Origin: Halorubrum sp. Hd13
GTDB taxonomy: Archaea > Halobacteriota > Halobacteria > Halobacteriales > Haloferacaceae
Assembly (NCBI RefSeq): GCF_002252755.1
Contig: NZ_NHOY01000031.1
Coordinates: 1-36,785 of the forward strand
Reading direction: 5' to 3'
Length of the DNA stretch: 36,785 nt
Under the pieces are notes generated by a model. The model worked only from the letters and a program-made list of their open reading frames with translations. It was not told the origin of the DNA and ran no database searches. Positions within the stretch are counted from its first letter, which is position 1; each line of letters opens with the position of its first letter. Positions 1 through 7,477 of the stretch are shown piece by piece. Both the position numbers and the translations under genes were made by a program.

Positions 1-34
1 CTTAACTTAACATCACCGACCGGAACCGGTGAAA

Positions 35-42
35 GCTTTTTG
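35..42 (+). promoter_or_regulatory. TATA-like element of the HAD hydrolase gene
   Basis: A CTTTTT-type T-rich element lies 25-32 bases before the GTG at 67, after an A-rich BRE-like GAAAG. The spacing suits a leaderless or very short-leader transcript. Confidence 0.55.
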
Positions 43-66
43 ACGGCTACCCTCCGAGGGTGAGCC

Positions 67-756
67 GTGTACGACGCCGTCGTCCTCGATAAGGACGGGG
101 TGCTCGTCGGACGGACCCCGTTCAACACGCTCCGTGAGGCCGCCTGGGACGCGTTCGTGAGCCTCGGCGTCGAGGATCCCGACCTGGCCCACGTCGACGA
201 CGTCGCCGTCGGCGTCGACCCCGCGACGCTCACCGACATCTGCGAGCGCTACGGGATGGAGCCGGCGGAGTTCTGGCGCGTCCGCGACGAGACGGCCTCG
301 AACGCCCAGATCGACGCGGCCCGAGCGGGGCGGAAGACGCCGTACGAGGACGTCGACGCGCTCCGCTACCTCGACGCCCCGCTCGGCGTGGTCTCCTCGA
401 ACCAGCAGGCGACCGTCGACGCCGTCCTCGACCACTTCGGTCTCGCCGGGCGGTTCGAGGTCGCGTACGGGCGCGAGCCGTCGATCGCCAGCCTCTCGCG
501 GAAGAAGCCCTCGCCGTACTACCTCGAACGCGCCCTGGAGGACCTGGGCGCCGAGACGGCGCTGTTCGTCGGCGACAACGAGTCGGACGTGCGCGCCGCC
601 GACAACGCCGGCATCGACTCCGCGTTCGTCCGGCGTCCGCACCGCCGTGCCGCGGAGCTCTCCTGCCAGCCGACGTACGAGATCGACGACCTCCACGACC
701 TGGTGAGCATCTGCGGGCGGTCGCCGGTGGACGCGGCCGCGAGCGATCGATTTTAG
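67..756 (+). CDS. HAD superfamily hydrolase (phosphoglycolate phosphatase-like)
   Basis: A 229-residue cytosolic phosphatase-type protein. All four HAD motifs are visible. Motif I is LDKDGVL, with the nucleophile Asp8 and the acid/base Asp10. Motif II is the Ser in VVSSNQQ, near residue 118. Motif III is a Lys in RKKPSPYYLERAL. Motif IV is LFVGDNESDVRAADNAG, near residues 171-187. A helical cap lies between motifs I and II, as in subfamily IA enzymes that cleave small phosphate esters. The GTG start is chosen because motif I begins almost at once and a TATA element is correctly spaced upstream. The substrate cannot be read from sequence. The next gene starts about 115 bases downstream, across a tandem repeat. 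Confidence 0.85.
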   Translation: MYDAVVLDKDGVLVGRTPFNTLREAAWDAFVSLGVEDPDLAHVDDVAVGVDPATLTDICERYGMEPAEFWRVRDETASNAQIDAARAGRKTPYEDVDALRYLDAPLGVVSSNQQATVDAVLDHFGLAGRFEVAYGREPSIASLSRKKPSPYYLERALEDLGAETALFVGDNESDVRAADNAGIDSAFVRRPHRRAAELSCQPTYEIDDLHDLVSICGRSPVDAAASDRF

Positions 757-766
757 CCGCCCGCGG

Positions 767-826
767 CGCGGTCGAGAGTACCCACCCGTGACGCGGTCGA
801 GAGTACCCACCCGTGACGCGGTCGAG
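767..826. repeat. Intergenic tandem repeat, 25-base unit
   Basis: Two perfect 25-base copies (767-791 and 792-816) are followed by a 10-base partial copy (817-826). The array lies between the HAD gene stop and the start of the next gene. The unit begins CGCGGTCGAGAGTACCC. It resembles none of the other arrays in the window. Confidence 0.9.
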
Positions 827-872
827 GGGGTTCGTTCCTCGGACCGCAACCACTATTCAGACCGCGACCGAG

Positions 873-1622
873 ATGCCGCCCGTGTCCTCGCCCTCCACGA
901 GTCCGGACGCCGACGCCCGCCGCTCGGCCGTCCGGCCGATCGCGAAGCGGTACCGCCGCGCCGAGCGCGCCGTCAGCTGGCTCGTCGCCCTGTCGGTCGC
1001 CGGGGCGTTCCTCGCCGCGTTCGCGCTCGCCGATCTGCTTCCCGCGCTGGCGGTGGGCGCGGTTCTCCTCGTCGCGGTTCGGACTCCGTTCCTGCGTCGG
1101 CGCGGGACGACGAGGCTCCTGACCGACGCGTCCCCGGAAGCGGTGACCGAGGCGTTCGCGTCGGCGACGCCGCCGGTCCTCGCGTTCCAGTGGGCCGTCG
1201 CCGACGAGGTTCGCCCGACCTCGGACGGGGCGGGCGGGGCGTACGAGCACTCGTCGCTCGTCGGGCTCCGGACCTACTCGCTGGAGATAGCGACGGAGAC
1301 GGAGGCGCACCCGGACGGGAATGCGACCGACGCGGACCCCGCTGACCCCGCGAGCGACGACGGCGTCGCTCCGGTCGCGCGCGTCCGGATCGAGGGGACC
1401 CTCGACGGGGCGCCGTGGGGCGCGTACGCGGTCTCGATCCGGGACGCGGCCGACGGGGCCCCGGGCGAGACGGTTGTCGACGTCGAGCTGCTCTCCCGGC
1501 GGCGGTTCGGGCTCCGCAGCGTTCCGCAGGCGCTGGTCGCGGACGCGTACTACGCCGACGCGGTCGCGGCGCAGGGGTACGCGGTCGCCGACCGCGACGT
1601 GTCGTTCGCGGTGTCTCGGTAG
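873..1622 (+). CDS. Membrane protein of unknown function, two N-terminal TM segments
   Basis: A 249-residue protein that I do not recognise. After a short polar N-terminus, two hydrophobic segments (about residues 33-51 and 53-72) form a hairpin. A hydrophilic acidic domain of about 175 residues follows, mixed alpha/beta in appearance and probably cytosolic. The ATG at 873 is preferred over an in-frame GTG at 813 because 813 lies inside the tandem repeat and would add an arginine-rich tail unlike haloarchaeal proteins. Its 3' end converges on the next gene with only 22 bases between. That gene also carries two TM segments and a soluble domain, so the two may be related in role; this is inference. 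Confidence 0.7.
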   Translation: MPPVSSPSTSPDADARRSAVRPIAKRYRRAERAVSWLVALSVAGAFLAAFALADLLPALAVGAVLLVAVRTPFLRRRGTTRLLTDASPEAVTEAFASATPPVLAFQWAVADEVRPTSDGAGGAYEHSSLVGLRTYSLEIATETEAHPDGNATDADPADPASDDGVAPVARVRIEGTLDGAPWGAYAVSIRDAADGAPGETVVDVELLSRRRFGLRSVPQALVADAYYADAVAAQGYAVADRDVSFAVSR

Positions 1623-1644
1623 GACCGACCGGACGGCGGAGGCG

Positions 1645-2199
1645 TCACGCGAGGAGCTCGCTCTTCGGCGCGTCGACGACGGTCCGAGAGACCGCCTCGT
1701 CGTCTTCGACGCCCCGGAGGTCGACTCCGCGGAGGCGGAGCGCGACCGCGGCGTCGGCCCGCTCCGCGTCGTCGCGGGGTCGGACCGTCTCTGTCTCGCG
1801 CTCGCCGTCGCCGTCCTCGCTCCGGTGGACGATAGCGAGTTCGCCGTCGTCGAAGGCGACGTGTTCGACGTCTCGGTAAGAAACGGTCGTCGTCCGTTCG
1901 CGGGCCACCGACGCGGCGACGCCGCCGACCGCGGTGAGCAGACCGAGCAGGCCGATCGCCGTCTGCGCGGTCCCGCCGCCCGCGAGGAGCCACTCGGCCG
2001 CCGCGGGAACGATCGCCGCGAGAGCCGCGATCCCGCTCCAACCGCCGTCGCGGAGGGCCGACGGGAGGCGCCCGGAGACGAGTGCGCTTCCGGCCGCAGC
2101 GACGCTTCGAGCCACGCCGCGGCGGATCCGGAGCTCGCCGGGAGCGACGCGGACGGACCCGCGGGCCGTGGCGAACGACCACGTGCGCGAGCGGCTCAT
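1645..2199 (-). CDS. Membrane protein with PH-like soluble parts, unknown function
   Basis: A 184-residue protein. The N-terminus (VRVAPGELRIRRG) and the segment after the membrane pair (TVSYRDVEHVAFDDGELAIVH) look like the strands of a bacterial PH-like domain, split around two TM segments at about residues 54-75 and 79-98. The tail is acidic. The ATG at 2199 is chosen; an in-frame GTG at 2208 would add three residues. A TATA-like GTTATAAG on this strand at 2351-2358 would give a leader of about 120 bases. The PH-like reading is from pattern only, and the function is unknown. Confidence 0.6.
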   Translation of the reverse strand: MSRSRTWSFATARGSVRVAPGELRIRRGVARSVAAAGSALVSGRLPSALRDGGWSGIAALAAIVPAAAEWLLAGGGTAQTAIGLLGLLTAVGGVAASVARERTTTVSYRDVEHVAFDDGELAIVHRSEDGDGERETETVRPRDDAERADAAVALRLRGVDLRGVEDDEAVSRTVVDAPKSELLA

Positions 2200-2350
2200 C
2201 GACCGCACCGCGTCGACCGTCGGTCGAGAGGGCGAGCGCCGTCGGTTCGGGAGCTCCGCTCGCGGCGAGAGGTCGGAGGCACCGCCGCTGGGCGGGGACG
2301 CAGTGGGACCGTTCGCATGGAGGGATACCGTTCACTGCGCCGGCGAGGCA

Positions 2351-2358
2351 CTTATAAC
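2351..2358. promoter_or_regulatory. Near-symmetric TATA element in a divergent intergenic region
   Basis: CTTATAAC can be read on either strand. On the plus strand no start codon lies at a leaderless distance, and the reductase has its own TATA-like box at 2454-2463. On the minus strand it could drive the membrane protein starting at 2199. The rest of 2200-2484 shows no gene that I can support. Confidence 0.4.
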
Positions 2359-2453
2359 ACGGAGCCGCGCCGGGTCGGCGTCGGTCGATCCCGACCCGAA
2401 CTGGCTCCGGTCGTCTCTGCCTCGAATCGGTCGTCGAGCGCGGGAAGCCGGAC

Positions 2454-2463
2454 GCTTTTTGAC
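2454..2463 (+). promoter_or_regulatory. TATA-like element of the aldo/keto reductase gene
   Basis: GCTTTTTGAC lies 22-31 bases before the ATG at 2485, at leaderless spacing. It has the same form as the element before the HAD gene. Confidence 0.5.
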
Positions 2464-2484
2464 TCGGTCGGCCCTCGCAGCGTC

Positions 2485-3249
2485 ATGGACCTCCCGCCCG
2501 TCGGTCTCGGTACGATGGGGATCGACGACCCGGACGCGGTCGCGACGGCGCTCTCGGTCGGCTACCGCCACCTCGACACCGCGCGGATCTACGACAACGA
2601 GGCGGCCGTCGGCGAGGGACTCGCCGCGAGCGAGGTCGCCCGAGACGAGGTGACCGTCGCCACGAAGCTGTGGATCGACGATCTCGCCCCCGACGAGGTC
2701 GGCCCGGCCGCCCGCGAGAGCGCGGACCGTCTCGGCGTCGAGGCGATCGACCTGCTGTACGTCCACCGACCCCGAGGAGCCTACGATCCCGAGGCGACGC
2801 TGCCCGCGCTCGATCGGCTGGTCGACGAGGGGCTCGTGCGGAACGTCGGCGTCTCGAACTTCGAGCCGGCCCAGTTGGACCGCGCGATCGACGTCCTCGA
2901 CGCGCCGCTGGCGGCCCACCAGACCGAGCTCCACCCGCTGTTCTACCGGCCGGAACTCCTCTCGCACGCCCGCGAACGCGGCTACGACGTGGTCGCCTAC
3001 TCGCCGCTGGCCGGCGGTCGGGTGCGCGAGGTCGACGCCGTCCGTTCGGTCGCGGCGGCGCACGACGCCGCGCCCGAGGCGGTCGCGATCGCGTGGGCGA
3101 CCGCGAAGGAGCCGGTCGCCGCGATCCCGAAGGCGTCGAGCGAGGCCCACCTGCGCGCGAACCTCGCGGCCGCCGACCTCGACCTCGTTCCCGATGAGGT
3201 CGCCGCGATCGACGCGGTCGAGCGCGAGGAAGAGCTGTTCCCGGAGTAG
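2485..3249 (+). CDS. Aldo/keto reductase
   Basis: A 254-residue (beta/alpha)8-barrel NAD(P)H-dependent oxidoreductase that reduces aldehydes or ketones in the cytosol. The tetrad is visible: Asp31 and Tyr36 in LDTARIYDNEA, Lys61 in ATKLWID and His94 in YVHRP. The family signature NVGVSNFEPAQL and the cofactor segment IPKASSEAHLRANL are present. The protein is shorter than the usual 270-320 residues and lacks long C-terminal loops, as in compact archaeal 2,5-diketo-gluconate-reductase-like members. The start follows from the TATA spacing and an immediate PPVGLGTMG. The physiological substrate is unknown. Confidence 0.9.
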   Translation: MDLPPVGLGTMGIDDPDAVATALSVGYRHLDTARIYDNEAAVGEGLAASEVARDEVTVATKLWIDDLAPDEVGPAARESADRLGVEAIDLLYVHRPRGAYDPEATLPALDRLVDEGLVRNVGVSNFEPAQLDRAIDVLDAPLAAHQTELHPLFYRPELLSHARERGYDVVAYSPLAGGRVREVDAVRSVAAAHDAAPEAVAIAWATAKEPVAAIPKASSEAHLRANLAAADLDLVPDEVAAIDAVEREEELFPE

Positions 3250-3321
3250 CGTCAGCCCGATCGATCCATATTTGTGTATAATATATCCCGAGAGAACACC
3301 GAGATCGGCACGATCCCGCGT

Positions 3322-3331
3322 CACTTTTGTA
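3322..3331 (+). promoter_or_regulatory. TATA-like element of folD
   Basis: ACTTTTGTAC lies 23-32 bases before the ATG at 3354. Upstream, 3266-3292 is unusually AT-rich for this genome (ATATTTGTGTATAATATAT) and may serve as the reductase terminator. Confidence 0.5.
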
Positions 3332-3353
3332 CCGCCTCGCTCTCGATCTGAAC

Positions 3354-4304
3354 ATGACCGAGAGCGCGAACGGCGCGGGCGGCGACGCACCCGGCGACGA
3401 CGACCCGGACGCGACGACGATCATCGACGGGGAGTCCGTCGCGGCCGACGTGCGCGCCGACGTGGCCGCGCACGTCGAGACGCTGGCGGACGCCGGCGTG
3501 ACGCCCGGGCTCGCCACCGTTCTGATGAGCGACGACCCCGCGAGCGAGACGTACGTCTCGATGAAACAGCGCGACTGCGAGGAGGTCGGCATCGAGAGCG
3601 TCCACGTCGAGATCGACGCCGACGCGCCCGCCGACGAGCTGTACGAGACCATCGACGACCTCAACGACCGCGACGACGTCCACGGCATCCTGGTCCAGCT
3701 ACCCGTCCCAGACCACGTCGACAAGCGGAGCGTCCTCCGGCGGATCGCCCCCGAGAAGGACGTGGACGGCTTCCACCCGGAGAACGTCGGGCGGCTCGTC
3801 GCCGGCGACGCCCGGTTTAAACCCTGTACGCCACACGGCGTCCAGAAGCTCCTCGCGGCGTACGACGTGGAGACCGAGGGCGCGGACGCGGTCGTCGTCG
3901 GCCGGTCGGACATCGTCGGGAAGCCGATGGCGAACCTCCTGATCCAGAAGAGCCCGGTCGGGAACGCGACCACGACGGTCTGTCACTCCCGGACCGAGGA
4001 CCTGGAGGGGAAGCTCGCGGCCGCCGACATCGTGATCGCGGCCGCCGGGATGTCCGAGTTCGTCGACGGCTCGATGCTCAAGCCCGGTGCGACCGTGATC
4101 GACGTCGGGATAAATCGGGTCGAGGCGGAGACGGAGAAGGGGTACGAGCTCGTCGGCGACGTGGACTACGAGTCGGCGACGGAGGTCGCGGGCGCGATCA
4201 CGCCGGTCCCCGGCGGCGTCGGGCCGATGACGCGGGCGATGCTCCTTCACAACACGGTGAAGGCGGCGGGGATCCAGTCCGACGTCGCGATCGACCTCGA
4301 TTAG
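3354..4304 (+). CDS. folD: Bifunctional methylenetetrahydrofolate dehydrogenase / methenyl-THF cyclohydrolase FolD
   Basis: A 316-residue enzyme that interconverts 5,10-methylene- and 10-formyl-tetrahydrofolate with NADP for C1 metabolism. Visible family motifs are TYVSMKQRDCEEVGI with the catalytic Lys, VDGFHPENVGRL, VVVGRSDIVGKPMANLL (Rossmann nucleotide site) and ITPVPGGVGPMTRAML. An acidic extension of about 22 residues precedes the conserved IIDGESVA, which is common in halophiles. The ATG at 3354 is preferred over an in-frame TTG at 3327, which lies inside the promoter. The gene is monocistronic and converges on the next gene across 83 bases. Confidence 0.95.
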   Translation: MTESANGAGGDAPGDDDPDATTIIDGESVAADVRADVAAHVETLADAGVTPGLATVLMSDDPASETYVSMKQRDCEEVGIESVHVEIDADAPADELYETIDDLNDRDDVHGILVQLPVPDHVDKRSVLRRIAPEKDVDGFHPENVGRLVAGDARFKPCTPHGVQKLLAAYDVETEGADAVVVGRSDIVGKPMANLLIQKSPVGNATTTVCHSRTEDLEGKLAAADIVIAAAGMSEFVDGSMLKPGATVIDVGINRVEAETEKGYELVGDVDYESATEVAGAITPVPGGVGPMTRAMLLHNTVKAAGIQSDVAIDLD

Positions 4305-4387
4305 GCGGAACGGCGACGGACGCGCTCAGTCCCGCCGAAACGTCCCGGTCGTCGCACGACGCGGTCGTCGCTCGTCGGGGCGTCCGC

Positions 4388-4945
4388 CTACGTCTCGGGC
4401 CGCCACCGTCCCCCGATCTCGTCGCGGGGATAGTCCTGATACGTGCCGTCCAGAAACGTGGTGACGCGCCCGTCCTCCTCGCTGAGCGTGACCCCCCAGA
4501 GGACGTCGTCGCGGAGCGACGTCTCCAGGGCGCTCATGTGTTTGGTCCCCATCCAGTCGGGGAACTCGAGGTCCTCGACGTTCTCGACCTCGCCCCGGTA
4601 GGGGTTCCGGACGCGCACCATCTGACGCTGAATCGTGCCGTCGCCGGTCACGATGACGGCGCCGTCTCGGCTGAACGCCACGTCCCGAGCGACCTTCGTG
4701 AACACGTCGCGCGACTCGGTGACGACGCGGCAGCGGTCGACCGGCCACTCGTTGTCGCCGAGGGGGTCGGTGTAGTCTGCGAAGTTCACCTCCGCGACGA
4801 TGAGGATGTAGAGACTGGGACCGCTCACGTACTGTTCGCCCCACTTATCGAACTCCATGCTCAGCGACTCGGCGGTGTACCTGATGTGATCCATCAGGCT
4901 CTGGCTCGTCGCGTACTTCTGGAGCACCTGGTCAAGCGCGTTCAT
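4388..4945 (-). CDS. Diadenylate-cyclase (DisA_N/DAC)-like protein, divergent active site
   Basis: A 185-residue protein whose C-terminal half matches the DAC domain pattern. It has SRDGAVIV (residues 92-99, the DGA motif) and then WMGTKHMSALETSLRDDVLWGVTLSEEDG (split here for description: GTKH at 133-136), corresponding to GTRHRAA...SEETG in bacterial cyclases. DAC enzymes join two ATP molecules into c-di-AMP. Here the RHR triplet reads KHM, so activity is uncertain. Residues 1-50 look helical and include a YILIV strand; no TM segment is evident. The ATG at 4945 is chosen from the TATA at 4973-4980. It could be a divergent relative of archaeal DacZ or a catalytically altered paralogue. The next gene upstream on the same strand is a nucleotidase. 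Confidence 0.65.
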   Translation of the reverse strand: MNALDQVLQKYATSQSLMDHIRYTAESLSMEFDKWGEQYVSGPSLYILIVAEVNFADYTDPLGDNEWPVDRCRVVTESRDVFTKVARDVAFSRDGAVIVTGDGTIQRQMVRVRNPYRGEVENVEDLEFPDWMGTKHMSALETSLRDDVLWGVTLSEEDGRVTTFLDGTYQDYPRDEIGGRWRPET

Positions 4946-4972
4946 CTGATATATGTACACACGCAACAAACC

Positions 4973-4980
4973 GTATTAAA
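4973..4980 (-). promoter_or_regulatory. TATA box of the DAC-like gene
   Basis: TTTAATAC on the minus strand, 28-35 bases before the ATG at 4945. It indicates an own, probably leaderless, promoter rather than read-through from the nucleotidase gene. Confidence 0.65.
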
Positions 4981-5066
4981 GCCTCTCAGAGGCTCGGCCG
5001 ATCCCAACGGAGCAATGTGACGCCGCTCTCACCGCTTCGCGCCTCGATTCGACGCTCGCGCCGCCG

Positions 5067-5132
5067 GCCGCGCAGTCGATGTCGGCCGCGCAGTCGATGT
5101 CGGCCGCGCAGTCGATGTCGGCCGCTCAGTCG
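5067..5132. repeat. Tandem repeat, 18-base unit, running into a stop codon
   Basis: Three perfect copies of GCCGCGCAGTCGATGTCG (5067-5084, 5085-5102, 5103-5120) and a 12-base partial copy (5121-5132). The partial copy contains the nucleotidase stop codon (complement of TCA at 5126-5128), where the full repeats have GCA. The array therefore looks like amplified end-of-gene sequence just past the stop. Confidence 0.9.
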
Positions 5133-6607
5133 TCGTCGCCGGCGGCCGCGCGGTTCCGAATCTCGATGCGGCCCTCGATCTCGGGGTCGATCCCGTGTTC
5201 GCGGGCGTAGGCGGCGAGCACCTCGTACTGGATGTCGGCCTCGTCGATCCGGTGTCGCTGCCCGAGCGTCGGGAACTCGTGTTCGGAGTGGAGCAGGTAC
5301 TCCGAGACGGCGACGGTGTAGCGACGCTCCGGGTCGATCGGCTCGCCGCCGACGGTCGCCTCCAGGACGAGCTCGGCGTCGGCGTCCCAGACGACCTCGG
5401 CGTTCGAGACGTGTCCGTGCCACCAGTCGTCCTCGCCGAAATCGACGTCGGGCGCGGCCATCTCGCGGAACACGTCGTGCAGCTCCGCGCCGGTGACCGA
5501 GGCGAGCGCCACGGGCTCCTCGAACGGGATCAGGCTGATGAGGTCGGCCTTCGTCACCTCGCCCGCCCACGGGTCGCCCTGCCGGAGCCCGCCGGCGTTC
5601 GAGAGCCCCACGTCGGCGTCGTGGGCCCAGCGGAACGCGTCGGCGACGAAGTTGCCGACGCGGCACTCGCCGCCGTGGACAACCTCGCCCGTGCGCTCAA
5701 TCGGCCGGTCGACGACGTCGAAGGCCTCCGAGAGGTCGGCCGCGGCCATCCGCTCCGCGAGGGCGTCTTCGAGGCCCGGCGCCGGATCGGCGCCGTCGGG
5801 CTCGTGGAGCGTCGCGGTCGGGACGGGAGTTCCGGCGTCGTTCGCCGCGGCGTCGCCCGACCCGTCGGCCATCGCGTCGCTCGGAGCGCGTCCGCCGAAC
5901 TCCACCTCGGCCACCGTCTCGCCGTTGACGCCGGGGCGGACGATCCGGGTACCGGCGACGACGTCGTTCCGGCGGCTGTGGACGTGGCCGCCGAGGATCG
6001 CGTCCACGTCCAGCGCCCGCGCGAGGTCGTCGTCGCCCGCGCCGAGATGGGAGAGGACCACGGCGTGATCGAGCGCGTCGGCGTCGGTCCCGCTCGCCCC
6101 CTCGGCGACCGCGGCCCGCATCTCGGCGAGGGCGTCGCGCGCGGCGGCGACCGGGTCGTCGAATGAGAGCTCGGCGGCCATCGGGTTCAGCGAGTCGGTG
6201 GCGGGGTCGGTGACGCCGACGAACCCGACCGCGGCTCCGTCGACCTCGCGGACCGCCCACGGGACGACGCCCTCGTCGCGGCCGAACGGCTCGCCCGCCT
6301 CGTCGCGGACGTTCCCGGAGACGAACGTCGCCGGCGCGTCGGCGACGAGCCCGCGGAGCGCGTCCGGGCCGTAGTCGAACTCGTGGTTGCCGAACGTGTC
6401 GAGCTGAGTGCCCGTGGCCCGGTAGAAGTCGAGGACTTGCCGCCCGCTCGCGACCAGCGACAGGACGCCCGGCGCGGTCGTGTCGCCGGTGGCGACGACC
6501 GCGGCGTCGGGGCCCGAGAGCGCCCGGATCCGGCCGGCGAGGCGAGCCGCCCGCTCGGGGGCGTCGAAGACGTTCTCGATGTCGGAGTAGTGAACGAGAC
6601 GGACCAT
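5126..6607 (-). CDS. Bifunctional metallophosphatase / 5'-nucleotidase (UshA-like)
   Basis: A 493-residue, two-domain enzyme. The N-terminal calcineurin-like metallophosphatase domain shows YSDIEN, GDTTAP, GNHEFD and GGHVHS metal-ligand motifs. The C-terminal 5'-nucleotidase domain shows GNFVADAFRWAHDADVGLSNAGGLR. Such enzymes hydrolyse nucleotides or 2',3'-cyclic nucleotides. The first motif reads DxE where the classic form is DxH, so one metal ligand may differ. There is no signal peptide, so a cytosolic location is expected, unlike periplasmic UshA. The ATG at 6607 has a T-rich promoter 30-39 bases upstream. It lies just upstream of the DAC-like gene on the same strand, so a shared nucleotide-second-messenger role is conceivable but unproven. 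Confidence 0.88.
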   Translation of the reverse strand: MVRLVHYSDIENVFDAPERAARLAGRIRALSGPDAAVVATGDTTAPGVLSLVASGRQVLDFYRATGTQLDTFGNHEFDYGPDALRGLVADAPATFVSGNVRDEAGEPFGRDEGVVPWAVREVDGAAVGFVGVTDPATDSLNPMAAELSFDDPVAAARDALAEMRAAVAEGASGTDADALDHAVVLSHLGAGDDDLARALDVDAILGGHVHSRRNDVVAGTRIVRPGVNGETVAEVEFGGRAPSDAMADGSGDAAANDAGTPVPTATLHEPDGADPAPGLEDALAERMAAADLSEAFDVVDRPIERTGEVVHGGECRVGNFVADAFRWAHDADVGLSNAGGLRQGDPWAGEVTKADLISLIPFEEPVALASVTGAELHDVFREMAAPDVDFGEDDWWHGHVSNAEVVWDADAELVLEATVGGEPIDPERRYTVAVSEYLLHSEHEFPTLGQRHRIDEADIQYEVLAAYAREHGIDPEIEGRIEIRNRAAAGDDD

Positions 6608-6636
6608 GCGATGTCAGACGGGAGGGGCGAGCGACG

Positions 6637-6646
6637 CTTAAAAAAC
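6637..6646 (-). promoter_or_regulatory. TATA-like element of the metallophosphatase gene
   Basis: Minus-strand TTTTTTAAGC, 30-39 bases before the ATG at 6607, in the divergent region shared with the ribosomal operon. Confidence 0.5.
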
Positions 6647-6751
6647 GCGGAGTCCGGCGCGGGCGGCGCCTCGGGTTCGGCACGGCCGACTCCCGACTCC
6701 GGGGAGCCGATTCCCGCCCCGTGACTCCCGCTCGCACACGCGAGGGACATT

Positions 6752-6767
6752 GAAAGCGCTTTTATGG
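6752..6767 (+). promoter_or_regulatory. BRE/TATA promoter of the rpl7ae operon
   Basis: GAAAGCGCTTTTATGG: a purine-rich BRE-like stretch followed by CTTTTATGG. The start codon lies about 115 bases downstream, so this transcript should carry a leader of about 90 bases, unlike most genes here. Confidence 0.6.
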
Positions 6768-6860
6768 ACGTCCGGACTACGTCGGGTCACAGCCTCTGTG
6801 GGGTTGATGATGTGCCGTTCCGTTAGGGACCGACCACGGGACGGACACGCGAGCCCGCAC

Positions 6861-6873
6861 GGAGGATAGGTGA
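6861..6873 (+). promoter_or_regulatory. Shine-Dalgarno-like leader site before rpl7ae
   Basis: GGAGGATAGGTGA precedes the ATG at 6881; GGTGA ends 7 bases before the start. It matches the anti-SD sequence of archaeal 16S rRNA and fits a leadered mRNA. Confidence 0.6.
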
Positions 6874-6880
6874 ACAACAT

Positions 6881-7243
6881 ATGCCCGTTTACGTAGACTA
6901 CGAAACCCCAGCCGACCTCGCCGAGCGATCGCTCGAGGCGCTCGAGGTCGCTCGAGACACAGGCACCGTGAAGAAAGGAACCAACGAGACCACCAAGGCC
7001 GTCGAGCGCGGCAACGCCGACCTCGTCATCGTCGCGGAGGACGTCTCCCCCGAGGAGATCGTCATGCACCTCCCCGAGCTCGCCGACGAGAAGGGGATCC
7101 CGGTCGTCTTCGTCGACACCCAGGACGACGTCGGTCACGCCGCGGGCCTCGAGGTCGGATCGGCCGCCGCCGCCGTCGTGGACGCCGGCGACGCCGACGA
7201 CGACGTCGAGGACATCGCCGAGAAGGTCGCGGAGCTCCGATAA
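6881..7243 (+). CDS. rpl7ae: 50S ribosomal protein L7Ae
   Basis: A 120-residue kink-turn-binding protein. It sits in the large subunit and in archaea also serves in box C/D and H/ACA guide RNPs and RNase P. Visible family features are the [17 protein letters not shown]-binding segment (about residues 28-41), [18 protein letters not shown] and the C-terminal [11 protein letters not shown]. It opens a tight four-gene cluster (rpl7ae, rps28e, rpl24e, ndk) with 0-6 base gaps, an arrangement typical of haloarchaea. The start is supported by the SD-like leader. Confidence 0.97.
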   Translation: MPVYVDYETPADLAERSLEALEVARDTGTVKKGTNETTKAVERGNADLVIVAEDVSPEEIVMHLPELADEKGIPVVFVDTQDDVGHAAGLEVGSAAAAVVDAGDADDDVEDIAEKVAELR

Positions 7244-7249
7244 CCACCC

Positions 7250-7474
7250 ATGAGCGCAGAAGAGGGTATCGACGACTCGACCACCGCCGAGGTGATCGAG
7301 GTCGTCGGCAAGACCGGGATGCACGGCGAGGCCATGCAGGTCAAATGCCGCATCCAGGAGGGATCGAACCAGGGCCGGATCATCACCCGGAACGTCCTGG
7401 GCCCCGTCCGCATGGGCGACGTGCTCCAGCTCCGGGAGACCCAGCGCGACGCCGACTCCATCGGAGGCCGATAA
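7250..7474 (+). CDS. rps28e: 30S ribosomal protein S28e
   Basis: A 74-residue OB-fold ribosomal protein of the small-subunit platform. The family core [46 protein letters not shown] and the terminal [12 protein letters not shown] are all present. The length is normal for archaea, with a slightly longer acidic N-terminus. It starts 6 bases after the rpl7ae stop and surely shares its transcript. Confidence 0.97.
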   Translation: MSAEEGIDDSTTAEVIEVVGKTGMHGEAMQVKCRIQEGSNQGRIITRNVLGPVRMGDVLQLRETQRDADSIGGR

Positions 7475-7477
7475 CCA

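Noticed and set aside
1321-2484. A long N-terminal extension of the aldo/keto reductase
   Set aside because: The upstream part is Arg-rich and overlaps two genes and the promoter. The reductase fold starts right at the ATG at 2485.
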